Source: Actinacidiphila oryziradicis (GTDB lineage Bacteria; Actinomycetota; Actinomycetes; Streptomycetales; Streptomycetaceae). Taken from it: DNA of 64,000 nt. The position numbers and the translations under genes were made by a program. The stretch spans positions 1-64,000 of the forward strand of contig NZ_SUMC01000039.1 in the NCBI RefSeq assembly GCF_005047355.1, written 5' to 3'. The notes beneath the pieces were generated by a model. That model was not told the origin of the DNA. It did not search any database and saw nothing but the letters and a program-made list of their open reading frames with translations. Shown here piece by piece: positions 17,847 to 26,967 of this stretch (its first letter is position 1; each line of letters starts with the position of its first letter).

Positions 17847-18524
17847 ATGACGACTGAAGCGCCTACACAGTCCGACGTGTACGCTCCGCCGTCCCTCTCT
17901 GCTCTTAGCGGTCGTAAGAAGAAGCCGAGTGATGGGGATCAGGCAGCCGCTCCGGAGGCCCAGAACGGAGCTGTCCCGGAGAGTTCGTCTGCTGGGCAGT
18001 CGATCGGTGGAGCAGGGGGCCAATCGCTCGACGACATCCCTGACCGCGAAAGAGAAGCAGAGACTCCCGTCTCGCGCCGCCGGCCGAGGCGAGCACCTGT
18101 TCAGCGTCCAGATAGTGAGCAGGGTGCTGCTGAACCTACTGGCGTGCCAGTGAGCTTCTCGGTATCGGCAGGCGTCCGGCGCCGCTTGGACCGAGCTCAG
18201 GCGAAGGAGCTGACCGGAGGCCAGAAGCGCAAGGGGCACCTGGAGTTCATCTTCGAGGCGCTTGAGGCTGCCCACGGGTTCGGCTGGGAAAAGGTGGTGG
18301 CCACGGCAGTGCCCGAGGTCCAGCCAAGGCGGTTCGGCGCGAACCGCGCGCCCAAGGACCGGGAGTTCGCCGGTACCGGCCCCGAAGGGTTGTACGTCCG
18401 GATGTCGGAGGAAGACCTCCTGGAGATCGACAAAGCAGCCGAGGAGGCAAAGGTCCCCGACCGCAACAAGCTCGTGGCTATCTGCCTGAACTGGCATCTT
18501 CCCGGCCGTAAGGACAAGCCATAG
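17847..18524 (+). CDS. ParB-like partition partner (ribbon-helix-helix type)
   Basis: 225 residues, starting 2 bp after parA. The first 95 residues are disordered and Ser/Gln/Arg-rich. Two structured segments follow: VPVSFSVSAGVRRRLDRAQA and GLYVRMSEEDLLEIDKAAEE leading to KLVAICLNWHL. Both resemble ribbon-helix-helix DNA-binding units (a strand followed by two helices) rather than the canonical ParB nuclease fold. I infer the centromere-binding adaptor of this ParA, acting on the 12-bp repeats. A strong hairpin terminates the operon. Confidence 0.65.
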   Translation: MTTEAPTQSDVYAPPSLSALSGRKKKPSDGDQAAAPEAQNGAVPESSSAGQSIGGAGGQSLDDIPDREREAETPVSRRRPRRAPVQRPDSEQGAAEPTGVPVSFSVSAGVRRRLDRAQAKELTGGQKRKGHLEFIFEALEAAHGFGWEKVVATAVPEVQPRRFGANRAPKDREFAGTGPEGLYVRMSEEDLLEIDKAAEEAKVPDRNKLVAICLNWHLPGRKDKP

Positions 18525-18549
18525 GGCTGGATGCCGATGGACGATCCGT

Positions 18550-18601
18550 GAGGACGGATGGGCCCGCCGCTCGCGACCGAGTGGCGGGCCCATCCGTCCT
18601 C
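18550..18601. terminator. 19-bp-stem bidirectional terminator
   Basis: The arm at 18550-18568 (core GGACGGATGGGCCCGCC) pairs perfectly with 18583-18601 around a 14-nt loop. It sits between the convergent parB-like gene and the prepilin peptidase gene and would stop transcription from both sides. Confidence 0.8.
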
Positions 18602-18616
18602 TCCGAGCTCTCCAGA

Positions 18617-19342
18617 TCAGCTGCTGAGAGCAGAGACGGCCAGCGCGCCGACGACCATGTACGGGCCGAAGGCGAGGTGGCTTTTGCGAGTCGCCTTACC
18701 GGTCAACATCAGAACGAGGGCGATCGCAGCAGCGAGCACGAAGCCTGCGAAGACACCGCGGAATACTGCCGCCCAGCTTGACCAGCCAAGGAGTGCGCCG
18801 ACCGCCGGCCCGAGCTTGACGTCGCCCATGCCCATGCCTGCAAGGACGAGGACGAGGTAGAACGCCGTTACGACGGCGGCTGCGGTGAAGACTCGCCCGA
18901 TGCTGCCGGGTTCACCAGAGAGTCCGGCTCCACAGAGCAGCAGCAAAGTCCCCGCCGACACGGGGAACGTCAGGACATCGGGAAGGCGGTGGACCATGAG
19001 GTCGATGACCGTCAGGACCGCACCGCAGGCCAGGAGCCAGTACTGCGCGGCGCCGACCCAACCGGTCGCTCCGGCGGCGCCGAGGGCGGCGAAGGCTGCT
19101 CCAGTGAGTACTTCGGCGAGGCCGGCGGCCGGACCGATCTTCTCGTGGCACGACGGGCAGCGACCTGTCGTCGCTCGCAGCCAGCCGCCCAGCCCGGGGG
19201 AGGGGTAGGCGGCGGCGCAGGTGGGGCAGGCCCGCCGGTTCGGTTCGCCGCGGGGGACGGCGCGGGCGAAGATCAGCGGTCGGGATGCCGCACCGGCCAC
19301 CAGTCCGGCGAGGAGCGCGACGACGACGGTGACCACGGGCAT
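18617..19342 (-). CDS. A24 prepilin peptidase (leader peptidase)
   Basis: 241 residues from ATG 19342 (GGGGAG upstream). After a first membrane helix (VVTVVVALLAGLVAGA) it has the cytosolic four-cysteine domain CPTC ... CPSC, then several membrane helices with the two catalytic aspartates in TVIDLMVHRLPD and GMGMGDVKLG (GxGD motif). Such aspartic proteases cut and may N-methylate prepilins of type IV/Tad secretion systems. No pilin, ATPase or Tad genes are visible in the window, so the substrate must lie elsewhere. It lies between the par operon and a plasmid spread gene. Confidence 0.85.
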   Translation of the reverse strand: MPVVTVVVALLAGLVAGAASRPLIFARAVPRGEPNRRACPTCAAAYPSPGLGGWLRATTGRCPSCHEKIGPAAGLAEVLTGAAFAALGAAGATGWVGAAQYWLLACGAVLTVIDLMVHRLPDVLTFPVSAGTLLLLCGAGLSGEPGSIGRVFTAAAVVTAFYLVLVLAGMGMGDVKLGPAVGALLGWSSWAAVFRGVFAGFVLAAAIALVLMLTGKATRKSHLAFGPYMVVGALAVSALSS

Positions 19343-19655
19343 CGGGAGGCTCCCCAGGCGGTCGGTGGATGGTGATTTCAGCCAGCCGGGAGGCTGATCT
19401 ACTGAAACGTAACGAAGCCGGCAAGGGCGGTTGCGGGTGGGGCAGATCGTGATCTTCGGTACAAACCGGCAGGTCGGGGAGGGTGCCGTGGGGAAAAGGG
19501 GGTGGTTCGTAGACTTCATCCCTCGTACCGTTCAGAGTCACCAGGGTGGCTCGAATGCGCGGGGAGGTCGATCCGTGTCACACCCGAGGCGTTGATCGCA
19601 CCTCTATGGGCGATGCGCGCCTGCGCACGGACTCGACGAGAGGGAAGTACGTCCA

Positions 19656-21072
19656 ATGACCGCTGGGTCCCTAGCACCGTCCTCCAGCCGCCCGCCCCGC
19701 ACGGTCCTGCGGCGGGGCGCACCCGTGTGCGGTGGACCAAGGGACGCAAGGCGCTGTTCGGTGCCATCGGGTTCGGGTCGATCGCGATCGCGGGGGCGGG
19801 CTTTACCGGCTCCTACACCGCGGTCCGCGCGCTGGCGGAGGAGAAGGGCTTCGGGTCCTTCGCGCCGGCCTTCCCGCTCGCGGTCGACCTGGGGATCGCG
19901 GTGCTGCTGGCTCTCGATCTGGCTCTGACCTCGGTCAACCTGAAGTATCCGCTGCTGCGGTACATAGCGTGGTTGCTGACGGCCGCGACCATCACGTTCA
20001 ACGCGGCGAGCTCGTGGCCGGACGTGCTGGGATCCGCGATGCACGCCACGATCCCGCTGCTGTTCATCGCGGTGACCGAGGCGATGCGCAACGCGATCGC
20101 CAAGGCCACCTCGATCGAGCTCGACCAGCACATGGACTCCATACGGCTGTCCCGCTGGTTCCTCTCTCCAGCGGCGACGTTCTCCATATGGCGGGACATG
20201 AAGCTCTGGGAGATCCGGTCCTACGCCCTCGCGCTCGAGCGCTATCAGGAGAAGATGCTGCTGCGCCAGGACCTGAGGGCCGAGTACGGCCGCCGCTGGC
20301 GCAAGAAGGCGACCGGCGCGCAGCTGCGGCCCTTGCGCCAGGCCCGGCTCGGCATCCCGATCGACCGCAGCGGGGTCGATGTCGCGGTGGAACGGCAGCC
20401 TGATGAGGCTCCGGCCCCGGCTCCGGCTGCTGTTGCCGCGGTGGAATCGCCCGCACCCACCCTGCAGGGCCCGCCCGTTGCTCCGGTGCCCGCCGCCGTC
20501 CCCGCGGCAGCCGTCGCGGGGACGGAGCAGCCTGCGCAGCTCGTCTCAGCGCCAGCCTCTCAGTTCGCGGCCCCCTATCCTGCTCGGGCCCCGGCGGCGC
20601 GGGAGGAGTTCGCAGGGAAGGCCCGCGGGGCAGGCCTTCCGAATCCCGGCGTGGAGATGCCGGAGGAACCGCTCCTCAGCCCGGCGGCCGGGCAGCAGAG
20701 CGTGGAGGCCCCCGTACCGGTGGAGGCGGAGCGAAGGGCGAGGAGTTCGACGCGGAGGACGATGAGGCGGCTGGCGGCGAGATGGAGGAGCCCAAGGTCG
20801 ACCTGGGCGTGGCACCGCCGAACGAGACCAAGGTGCAGCGGGCCGAGCGGATCTACCTCGCTCACCAGCAGGCCGGGGTGGAGCTGACCAAGCCTAACCT
20901 GGCCCGGTGGGCCGGCTACCAACAAGAGGGGTCAGGCCGCACTCAGTACAACAAGCTTGAGAAGAAGCACGGCCCGATAGTGGTCCGCGAGGGCGCTGAC
21001 CAGCTCGGCCTGGACTGGCGGGCGCCCACCAGGCAGGACGCGGGTCTGAGGACGGCCGAGTCGGTGCGGTAG
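19656..21072 (+). pseudogene. DUF2637 (Spd-like) membrane protein, frameshifted
   Basis: The N-terminal half has VRWTKGRKALFGAIGFGSIA, several membrane helices and RYQEKMLLRQDLRAEYGRRW: the DUF2637 domain of Streptomyces plasmid spread/transfer proteins. A Pro/Ala-rich linker follows. Near 20731 the frame shifts; with one extra base it continues through acidic EEFDAEDDEAAGGEMEEPKV into a winged-helix tail (LTKPNLARWAGYQQEGSGRT) ending at 21072. ATG 19656 has a purine-rich site but is out of phase with the domain, so a second lesion near 19690 is possible; in-frame starts from 19502 and a GTG near 19728 are alternatives. Confidence 0.65.
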
Positions 21073-21104
21073 CGGCCCGGCACCGGGGGAGTGGGCCGTG
21101 AGGA

Positions 21105-22352
21105 TCATCGAGTGGGGCGGCCGGGATTCGGCCAGTCCAGCAGAGTGGTGGCGGCGGCGAGCCGTTCGTGGAGCCGGGCCACGGTGGTGGCCAGCTCGGC
21201 CTGTCGCCTCCAGAGCTCGGCGAGTGCGTGCCGTTCCGCGCTGCCCATCTGCGCCGCGCGGTCGTGCGCGGCGGTCAGGCGCAGCTCGTCGATGTCCGGG
21301 CGGTTGGTGTAACGGGTGGCCAGGGCGCGTACGACCGCCCACCAGCGGTGCTTGGTGGCCTCCGGCACGGGTTGGGCGGAGCGGGGCTCGGCTCGTGAGG
21401 CGCGGGGGAGGGATTCCGGCGAGGACGGGGGTGATCTCCATGGGGCCGGTGTGGTCCCAGGCTCCGCACAGGCGCACGCCGTTGACGACGGTTCGTCGCT
21501 GCGGTTGTCGACGGCGCCGGTGCCGTACTGGACGCTGACGCCGCCGGGCACCGGGTCGGTGCTGTGCCGGTAGGGCCTGATGACGATGCTGCCGGTCAGC
21601 CGGGCACCGTCCACCCGGTAGGTGACCGTGCCGGGTGGCCGGTTGACCGCTGTTTCGCGGACCAGCGCGGTGCCCAGCACCTGGCCGTGGTGGTCGGTGT
21701 AGGGGACGCGAGTGGTCCCGGCGGCCGGCCCGGCCGGGGGCGGGGGAGTGGCGGACAGCTCCTCGAAGCGGAGCAGGCGTTCGTGGTGGTGGCGCAACTG
21801 CTGCCGGGTGGCAGAGAGTTCGGCTTCGGCGTTCGCCAGAGCCGTACGGGTGGCCTGGACGGCCTGCGGGGCGGCGTGCCGGGCGGCGGCCCGTACGCGG
21901 TCAGCATGGCCGGAGTGGGTGTGCCAGTACTGAAGGAGGGCGAGAACGGCAGCGTCCAGGAGGGCGCCGGCGGCGTCGGGTACCCGACGGGTCGCGTAGT
22001 TCTCGCCGAGGACGACGCCCTCGACCAGGACACACCCCGGATCGGGCAGCCGGCCGGGCGTGGTGCACGTCGCTGTGCCGTGGGCCCGTACCCGGAAGGC
22101 GACCGGCTCGTCCGGGCGCGGCTGGAATGGGCGGACAGGCGAGGCGCCGTCGCCGAAGCTGACCCGGACACCGGCGGGCACGAGTTCGTCGGCCACGGTG
22201 TACGGGCGGACCAGGAAGACCCCGTGCAGATGCGTACCGCGTACCGCGTACCGCACGGCGCCGGTGTCCGGGTCGGCGGTCACGGAGGCGGCCAGCGTGC
22301 CGATGCCGGGCAGGGTGATCGCGATCTGATCGGGGACGGCTGGAGCGGGCAC
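21105..22352 (-). pseudogene. Plasmid-type hypothetical protein with paired frameshifts
   Basis: GTG 22352 is preceded by GAGGAG at ideal spacing; about 415 residues. Two similar units are visible: a first with VRYAVRGTHLHGVFLVRPYT and a second with VTYRVDGARLTGSIVIRPYR, each followed by a G-x-G-A loop. They are separated by a coiled coil (ALANAEAELSATRQQLRHHH), and the C-terminus is helical. Between about 21497 and 21378 the annotated frame turns Ser/Pro/Arg-rich while the neighbouring frame reads VRLCGAWDHTGPMEITPVLA, so two compensating indels probably exist. Function unknown; conserved-looking in Streptomyces mobile DNA. Confidence 0.5.
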
Positions 22353-22428
22353 GGGGAGTCTCCTCGGAGTGAGGCGGCCACCGGTGTCATCCGGTGTCGT
22401 CGGCATGGGGGGCGGAGCGGCGGTCCGC

Positions 22429-22590
22429 TCAGGACCTGGTGTCCGGGTCGTCGGCGGTGTCCTGGTCGGCTTCACGGACCCACTCGCGCTTCTCGCGGGC
22501 CCGTTCGGTGCCGTGGTCCAGTTCCTTGGGGTTGTGCCCGGGACAGCAGTAGTCCCGGCGCTTGCCCCGGCGGGTCATCGTGATCGCCAT
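22429..22590 (-). CDS. Small charged protein, 53 residues
   Basis: ATG 22590 has GGAGA about 6 nt upstream. The product MAITMTRRGKRRDYCCPGHN continues with a highly charged tail (REKREWVREADQDTADD). Two adjacent cysteines and a histidine could bind metal. It precedes the larger minus-strand gene ending at 21105 by about 75 bp and may be its operon leader. Function unknown. Confidence 0.5.
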   Translation of the reverse strand: MAITMTRRGKRRDYCCPGHNPKELDHGTERAREKREWVREADQDTADDPDTRS

Positions 22591-22694
22591 GGCGTCTCCT
22601 GTCATCGCTGGTCGAGCACTGCGGCGGCAAGAAACCAAAGAGAGAAAACTCGGACAGCCTGGGGTTCGCGATGCCGTACAGTCGGGTTCACCGA

Positions 22695-22768
22695 CGCGGG
22701 GTGGAGCAGCTCGGTAGCTCGCTGGGCTCATAACCCAGAGGTCGCAGGTTCAAATCCTGTCCCCGCTA
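22695..22768 (+). tRNA. Initiator tRNA-Met (CAT)
   Basis: A complete 74-nt cloverleaf: acceptor CGCGGGG / CCCCGCT with a mismatched first pair (the initiator hallmark), D arm GAGC...GCTC, anticodon arm CTGGG-CTCATAA-CCCAG with anticodon CAT and the run of G-C pairs typical of tRNA-fMet, and T arm GCAGG-TTCAAAT-CCTGT, with discriminator A. CCA is not encoded. tRNA genes are common integrase targets, and an integrase remnant lies 3.5 kb away, so this may mark an attachment site, but I did not find a duplicated 3' end in the window. Confidence 0.92.
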
Positions 22769-22907
22769 CTGACCATGGCCCCGGCGCACACCGCGTCGGG
22801 GCCACTGCCGTTCCCCCCGTCCCCCCCCGGCTGGACCGATGCCCACGCCCAGGTCCTCAGGTTCGGCAGCCCCGTCCCGTCCGGCCATACGCCGGGCGGC
22901 AGTCACA

Positions 22908-23821
22908 ATGAGGGGCGTGGACTACGAGAACCAGGAGACGGCCATCGAGCCTGGCGGCACGGCGCAACTCCTTCACCGTCGGCCGCGCACCGCCCGTCAG
23001 CACGACCGGCACCGGTCGCCCGCGGCGAGTGCCGCCCTCCCACCCCTTGCGACCACGGACCTCTCCGCAGCACCAGCCGCCCCCGACGACCCGCGGACTC
23101 CGGCACAGCGGCGTCCGGCCCGCAGCCAGGTCCGCCACGGTCAGCCCTCCTGCGCCGACTACGGCTGCACCCGCCCCGCCTGCCTGGACGCCGCCCGCAA
23201 CCGCGCCGCGAACGCGACCGGGAGCGTGCCGCCGGCCTCCGCGGCCGGGTGGACGCCGGCCCGGCGGCCCTGCACGCCGTCGCCCTGCGCGATCGCGGCA
23301 TGTCCGCCCAGGACATCGCCACCGCCGCCGGCATCTCCGTCACCCTGGTACGCCGCCTGCTCAAGCCCCCGGCACTCAGGCCGTCACACGTCTCCCGGGT
23401 GACGTCCGACGCACTGCTCGGAGTCCCGCTCCCGCCCGCGCAGTCACCGGTTCCCCTGGCCGGACGCGGCCAGGTCGACGCCGGTCCGGCCGCGGGCCGC
23501 CTCACCGAACTCGCCGAGCGGGGCTGGCCGGCGTCCCGCCTCGCCACCGGGCTGTGCGTCAACGTCCACACCGTCTCCGCGATCCGCGACGGCTGCCACG
23601 CCCGCATCAGCATCGCCATCGACCATCGCATCAGGAACCTCCACGCCGCCCTGCTACCCCTCGACCCGGTCACCGCCGGGGTACGGCCGGGCGACGCCTC
23701 CCGGGTCCGCACCTGGGCCGCGCGCCGCGCCGCCCAGCTGGGCCCCCTGCACCACGACGCCACCACGGATGTCAGGATGGAGCACCCCCTACCAGCACAA
23801 ACGACAAGGAACGCGGCGTGA
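22908..23821 (+). pseudogene. HTH protein with frameshift
   Basis: ATG 22908 opens MRGVDYENQETAIEPGGTAQ. The frame carries the cysteine motif GQPSCADYGCTRPACLDAAR, then loses sense near 23220. One frame over the protein continues GRVDAGPAALHAVALRDRG, an HTH (MSAQDIATAAGISVTLVRRL), a second HTH-like segment (LAERGWPASRLATGLCVNVH) and a stop at 23821. This cysteine-motif plus double-HTH layout is common in Streptomyces plasmid and prophage genes. Its TGA overlaps the GTG of the next gene (GTGA), so the two were translationally coupled. Probably a DNA-binding protein, broken as written. Confidence 0.6.
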
Positions 23822-24237
23822 GCCCCACTCCCCACCCCGTCGCCGCCGAGCAGGAATGGGCGGCCCGGACCCTACGCCAGCTCCAGCTTCCACACACCGT
23901 CCGCAGTGAGGACGACCTGCTCGCCTTCGTCTCCCGGTACATCGGCCGCACGCTGGTCGTCGTGCCCACCGACGGGCCGATCATCAACGGGGCCCTGGAC
24001 GACTGGACCGGCGGATCCCTCGCCGTCCGTGTTCCCCCGACCACCAGCGTCGCCGACCGCCGACGCCTGGTCTGCCGGGGCGCAGCCCGCGCGCTCTACC
24101 GGCACTACGGCGCACGCAACGGCCAGCCGGACTACAGCCAGCCGATCGAGCGCGAGATCGAGTACATGGCCATGGCCCTCACCGAGCACCTCGGACACAC
24201 CTCGCGCGCCACGGGCCGCTGGCGCCGCAGGCGCTGA
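23818..24237 (+). CDS. ImmA/IrrE-like small protein lacking HExxH
   Basis: 139 residues from GTG 23818 (AAGGA upstream). The layout EDLLAFVSRYIGRTLVVVPT, then a substrate-like strand, then DRRRLVCRGAARALYRHYG and IEREIEYMAMALTEHLG resembles small Streptomyces proteins called toxin components and ImmA/IrrE-type peptidases. The metal-binding HExxH is replaced (CRGAARALYRHYG), so proteolysis is unlikely. It is coupled to the preceding HTH gene, echoing the usual regulator/ImmA pairs. Function uncertain. Confidence 0.5.
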   Translation: MSPTPHPVAAEQEWAARTLRQLQLPHTVRSEDDLLAFVSRYIGRTLVVVPTDGPIINGALDDWTGGSLAVRVPPTTSVADRRRLVCRGAARALYRHYGARNGQPDYSQPIEREIEYMAMALTEHLGHTSRATGRWRRRR

Positions 24238-24321
24238 ACTCGATGGCTCCCTCGTGGGGGAGCTGTCACACCGAGCGCCGGTTCGGCACCTCTAGCGGAT
24301 AACCCCATGTGGAGAGGACCG

Positions 24322-26270
24322 TTGTCCCGCAGCGAATCCCCGGCGTTCGTCCGCCGCGACATCACCTCGGTCTACGAACCGCACCCCTGGACCGTCGAGC
24401 GCCTCGACCTGCGCCGCTGGGCCACCGGCGAGACCGCGCAGACCGCCCAGCGCGAGCTGGCCGCCTCCGATGACGTCGTGCCCCTCCCCGGCACCGCCCA
24501 GATGGAAGGAGAGGCCCAGGTCTTCTCCGCCCTCATCGCGAGCTACGGCCGCCACCGGCCGGCGCTCACCGGGGGCCCGTTCGGAATCATGAGCGTGACC
24601 CCGAAGCCCGGCGAACTGGTGGCGTGCCTGTCGCCGGACCAACCCACGCACTGGGCCCGGGCCCTCGCCGTTGCAACCGGGCCGCGCGGTCACGGCGTGG
24701 CCGCACTGCGGTGGGCCCACCGGGACGATGACATCGTGCTGACCCTGGACGGGATGCGGATCGTCCTCGCCCAGACCGCCGAGCACGCGTGGGAGCGCGC
24801 CGTCGACCAGGCCTCGCTCCCCGACGGCCAGCACCACCCCAACGCCCGGATCGCACCCGAGACGACACCGGTCGACGCCGCCGAGCGCGCCCACCGCGAG
24901 CGCTACCGGGCACGCCTTCGAGGCCTCGCGCCCCAGATGTCGGCGACGTTGCGCCGTATCGGGCTGCTCGCCACGGTGGCGGCCCGGCATTCGACGGTCG
25001 AACTGCTCGTCACGACCCACCGGGGCGTTCCGTACCTGCTCGACGCTTCGGCGGGCTGGCCCAGCACGATCCCGCTGTGGTCGTCGCTGTCGGTCCGCTG
25101 GACCTGTGGCCGGCCGCGCTCGCGCACCATGAGGTCCCGACCGTTGACCCGCGCGCCGCGGTGATCTGGGCGGCGGGCGCCTTCGGCGAGGCCCTGTGGG
25201 AGCAGGACGCCGCGCAGGCGCTGTCCGCCTGGCCGGCCTGGCGCCCGAACCGCTGGGACTGCGGGCCGCGCGCTGGGCGCTGGTGACCGCGGAGACGGTG
25301 CTCGCGGACCCGGCCTACATGTCGGTCTTCGACGGCGGGGGCTGGGCCGGGAACTGCCGCCGCTACGGCGACCTGGACATCGCCCACGAGAGCTACCGCC
25401 CGGTGCTGCCGCCCGGCGCGGAGCAGCTCCTGGAGCGCCACGACGTGGACCTGGCCGCCCTCGGTGAACTCGCCCTGGGGGAGGACCTGAGCGAATACCG
25501 TCTGCCCACCGGGGAACTGGACATCGACCTGGACAGGGAAGGACAGGGCACGCTGGTCGCACTGCTCGACTGGGTCCTGGCAGCGGCGACCCGGCCGGCG
25601 GCGGACGAGTGGGACTGGAAGAGCGGCCCCATCAGCGGGTCGTGGAACGCCCAGCGCGCGCTGGACAGTCCGGCCGGAGTCCTCGATCTCCACGTGCACC
25701 GCGACGCGAACGGCAGCAGCTACACGGTGCAGGTCATCTCCGGCGAGCTCGGCGAAGGCGAGTACACCTGTGTCTCGGAGTCGCAGAGCGGCCCCCTCCG
25801 CCACCGCCGCCGCGCTCCTGGCCCAGCACGCGGCGATCGAAGCCGGCGCCAGCATGCGGCACCGGCGCGACAGCCGCAAGGGCCGACTCCTCCTGCCCGA
25901 GCCGGTCCCGGCCACCGCGCAGCCGACCATCGCCGACGTCATCCTCGCCGCGTCCGCCGACCGGGTGCTGAGCTTCACAGGCTTCGCCGCGGGCCTGACC
26001 CGCCTGTGGGGCCGGGTCCATGAGGTGACGGGCGCCGCGGAGGGGCACTGGCTGCGTGACCCCCACTACCCCGAGGACACCTCCGACTACATCAACTCCC
26101 CGACCGCTACGTCACCGAATGGTGCGGAGTTCCCGGCACGCACCACGGCGAAGGGGCCAACACCGCTTCGGTGGACAGCGCCGCCTACCGCCGCCATCTG
26201 ATGGCTCACCGCGCCGCCCTCGACCCGTTCGTCACGTGCTACCTCGCCGCGGCCGAACGGCCCACCGGCG
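24322..26270 (+). pseudogene. Large unknown gene broken by several frameshifts
   Basis: Starting at TTG 24322 (GGAGAGG 5 nt upstream; ATG 24307 is an alternative), coherent protein sequence runs through at least four frames. It passes from PGELVACLSPDQPTHWARAL to a switch near 25060, then AVIWAAGAFGEALWEQDAAQ, a switch near 25225, GGGWAGNCRRYGDLDIAHES, a switch near 25785, SRKGRLLLPEPVPATAQPTI, a switch near 26095, and RYVTEWCGVPGTHHGEGANT up to about 26270. Repaired, it would exceed 600 residues. I recognise no domain. It fuses directly with an integrase fragment, so its 3' end was probably replaced by insertion. Confidence 0.5.
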
Positions 26271-26284
26271 ATTCGGCGACGACC

Positions 26285-26625
26285 ACGCCCGGCCCGGTGC
26301 CCCGCTGTTCCCCTCCGAGCGCAAGAACACCGACGGCTCCTCCCGCCGGGTGGGTGACGACGCACTGCGCAACGGCCTCGGCGCCGCGACCAAGCTGCAT
26401 CTACCGACCTGGACCGACAAGTTGACGCCGCACGTCCTGCGGCACTTCTGCGCGTCCCAGCTCTATCTGAACGGGCTGGACCTGATCTCGATCCAGGAGG
26501 TTTTGGGACATTCCTGGATTGCTACGACGATGCGGTACGTCCACGTGCAGCAGACCCGGGTCGAGGACGCCTGGGCCGCCGGGACCGAGCGGGCCGCGAA
26601 GCGACTGGAAGGACTGATCCGATGA
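26285..26625 (+). pseudogene. Tyrosine recombinase, C-terminal fragment
   Basis: Only the catalytic C-terminus remains: LTPHVLRHFCASQLYLNGLD (the H-x-x-R box), IQEVLGHSWIATTMRYVHV (second His and nucleophilic Tyr) and a helical tail with ERAAKRLEGL. The arginine-containing N-terminal half of the catalytic domain and the arm-binding domain are absent; upstream sequence belongs to an unrelated gene. Its stop overlaps the ATG of the next gene (ATGA), so this was the first gene of a three-gene recombinase operon. Confidence 0.8.
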
Positions 26626-26951
26626 GGTGGAATCTGCGGCTGACGGCCGCGAACAAGGGCATCTGGAAGGCATCTGAGCTGCAACGCAGCCTGGCCGAGC
26701 ACGGGCTGGTGATCTCGGCGGGCAAGATGTCCGGGTTGTGGTCCGGCCAGCCGGTCTCCCTCAAGCTCGACGACCTGGACGTCATCTGCGTCGTCCTGGG
26801 CTGCGAGATCGGCGAGCTGATGATCCCCGAGCCGCAGAAGGTAGTCCGTCCCAGCGAGGAGACCGCTGCACGGGCGGCTGTCGGTTCCTCCGGGGTGGCC
26901 CCGGCGGTGGTACCCCGCCGCCGTGACGGTCGCTCACTGCCACCGATGTGA
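26622..26951 (+). CDS. XRE/Cro-type HTH protein
   Basis: 109 residues. MRWNLRLTAANKGIWKASEL followed by GLVISAGKMSGLWSGQPVSL and LKLDDLDVICVVLGCEIGEL is a typical Cro/C1-type domain (about 1-70) ending in IGELM. The tail is disordered. It is translationally coupled to the upstream integrase fragment and 16 bp before the zinc-ribbon integrase-like gene. Middle-gene HTH proteins of this size are seen in actinomycete integrase cassettes and probably control excision or expression. Confidence 0.7.
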   Translation: MRWNLRLTAANKGIWKASELQRSLAEHGLVISAGKMSGLWSGQPVSLKLDDLDVICVVLGCEIGELMIPEPQKVVRPSEETAARAAVGSSGVAPAVVPRRRDGRSLPPM

Positions 26952-26967
26952 TCCGGAGGATTCGAAT

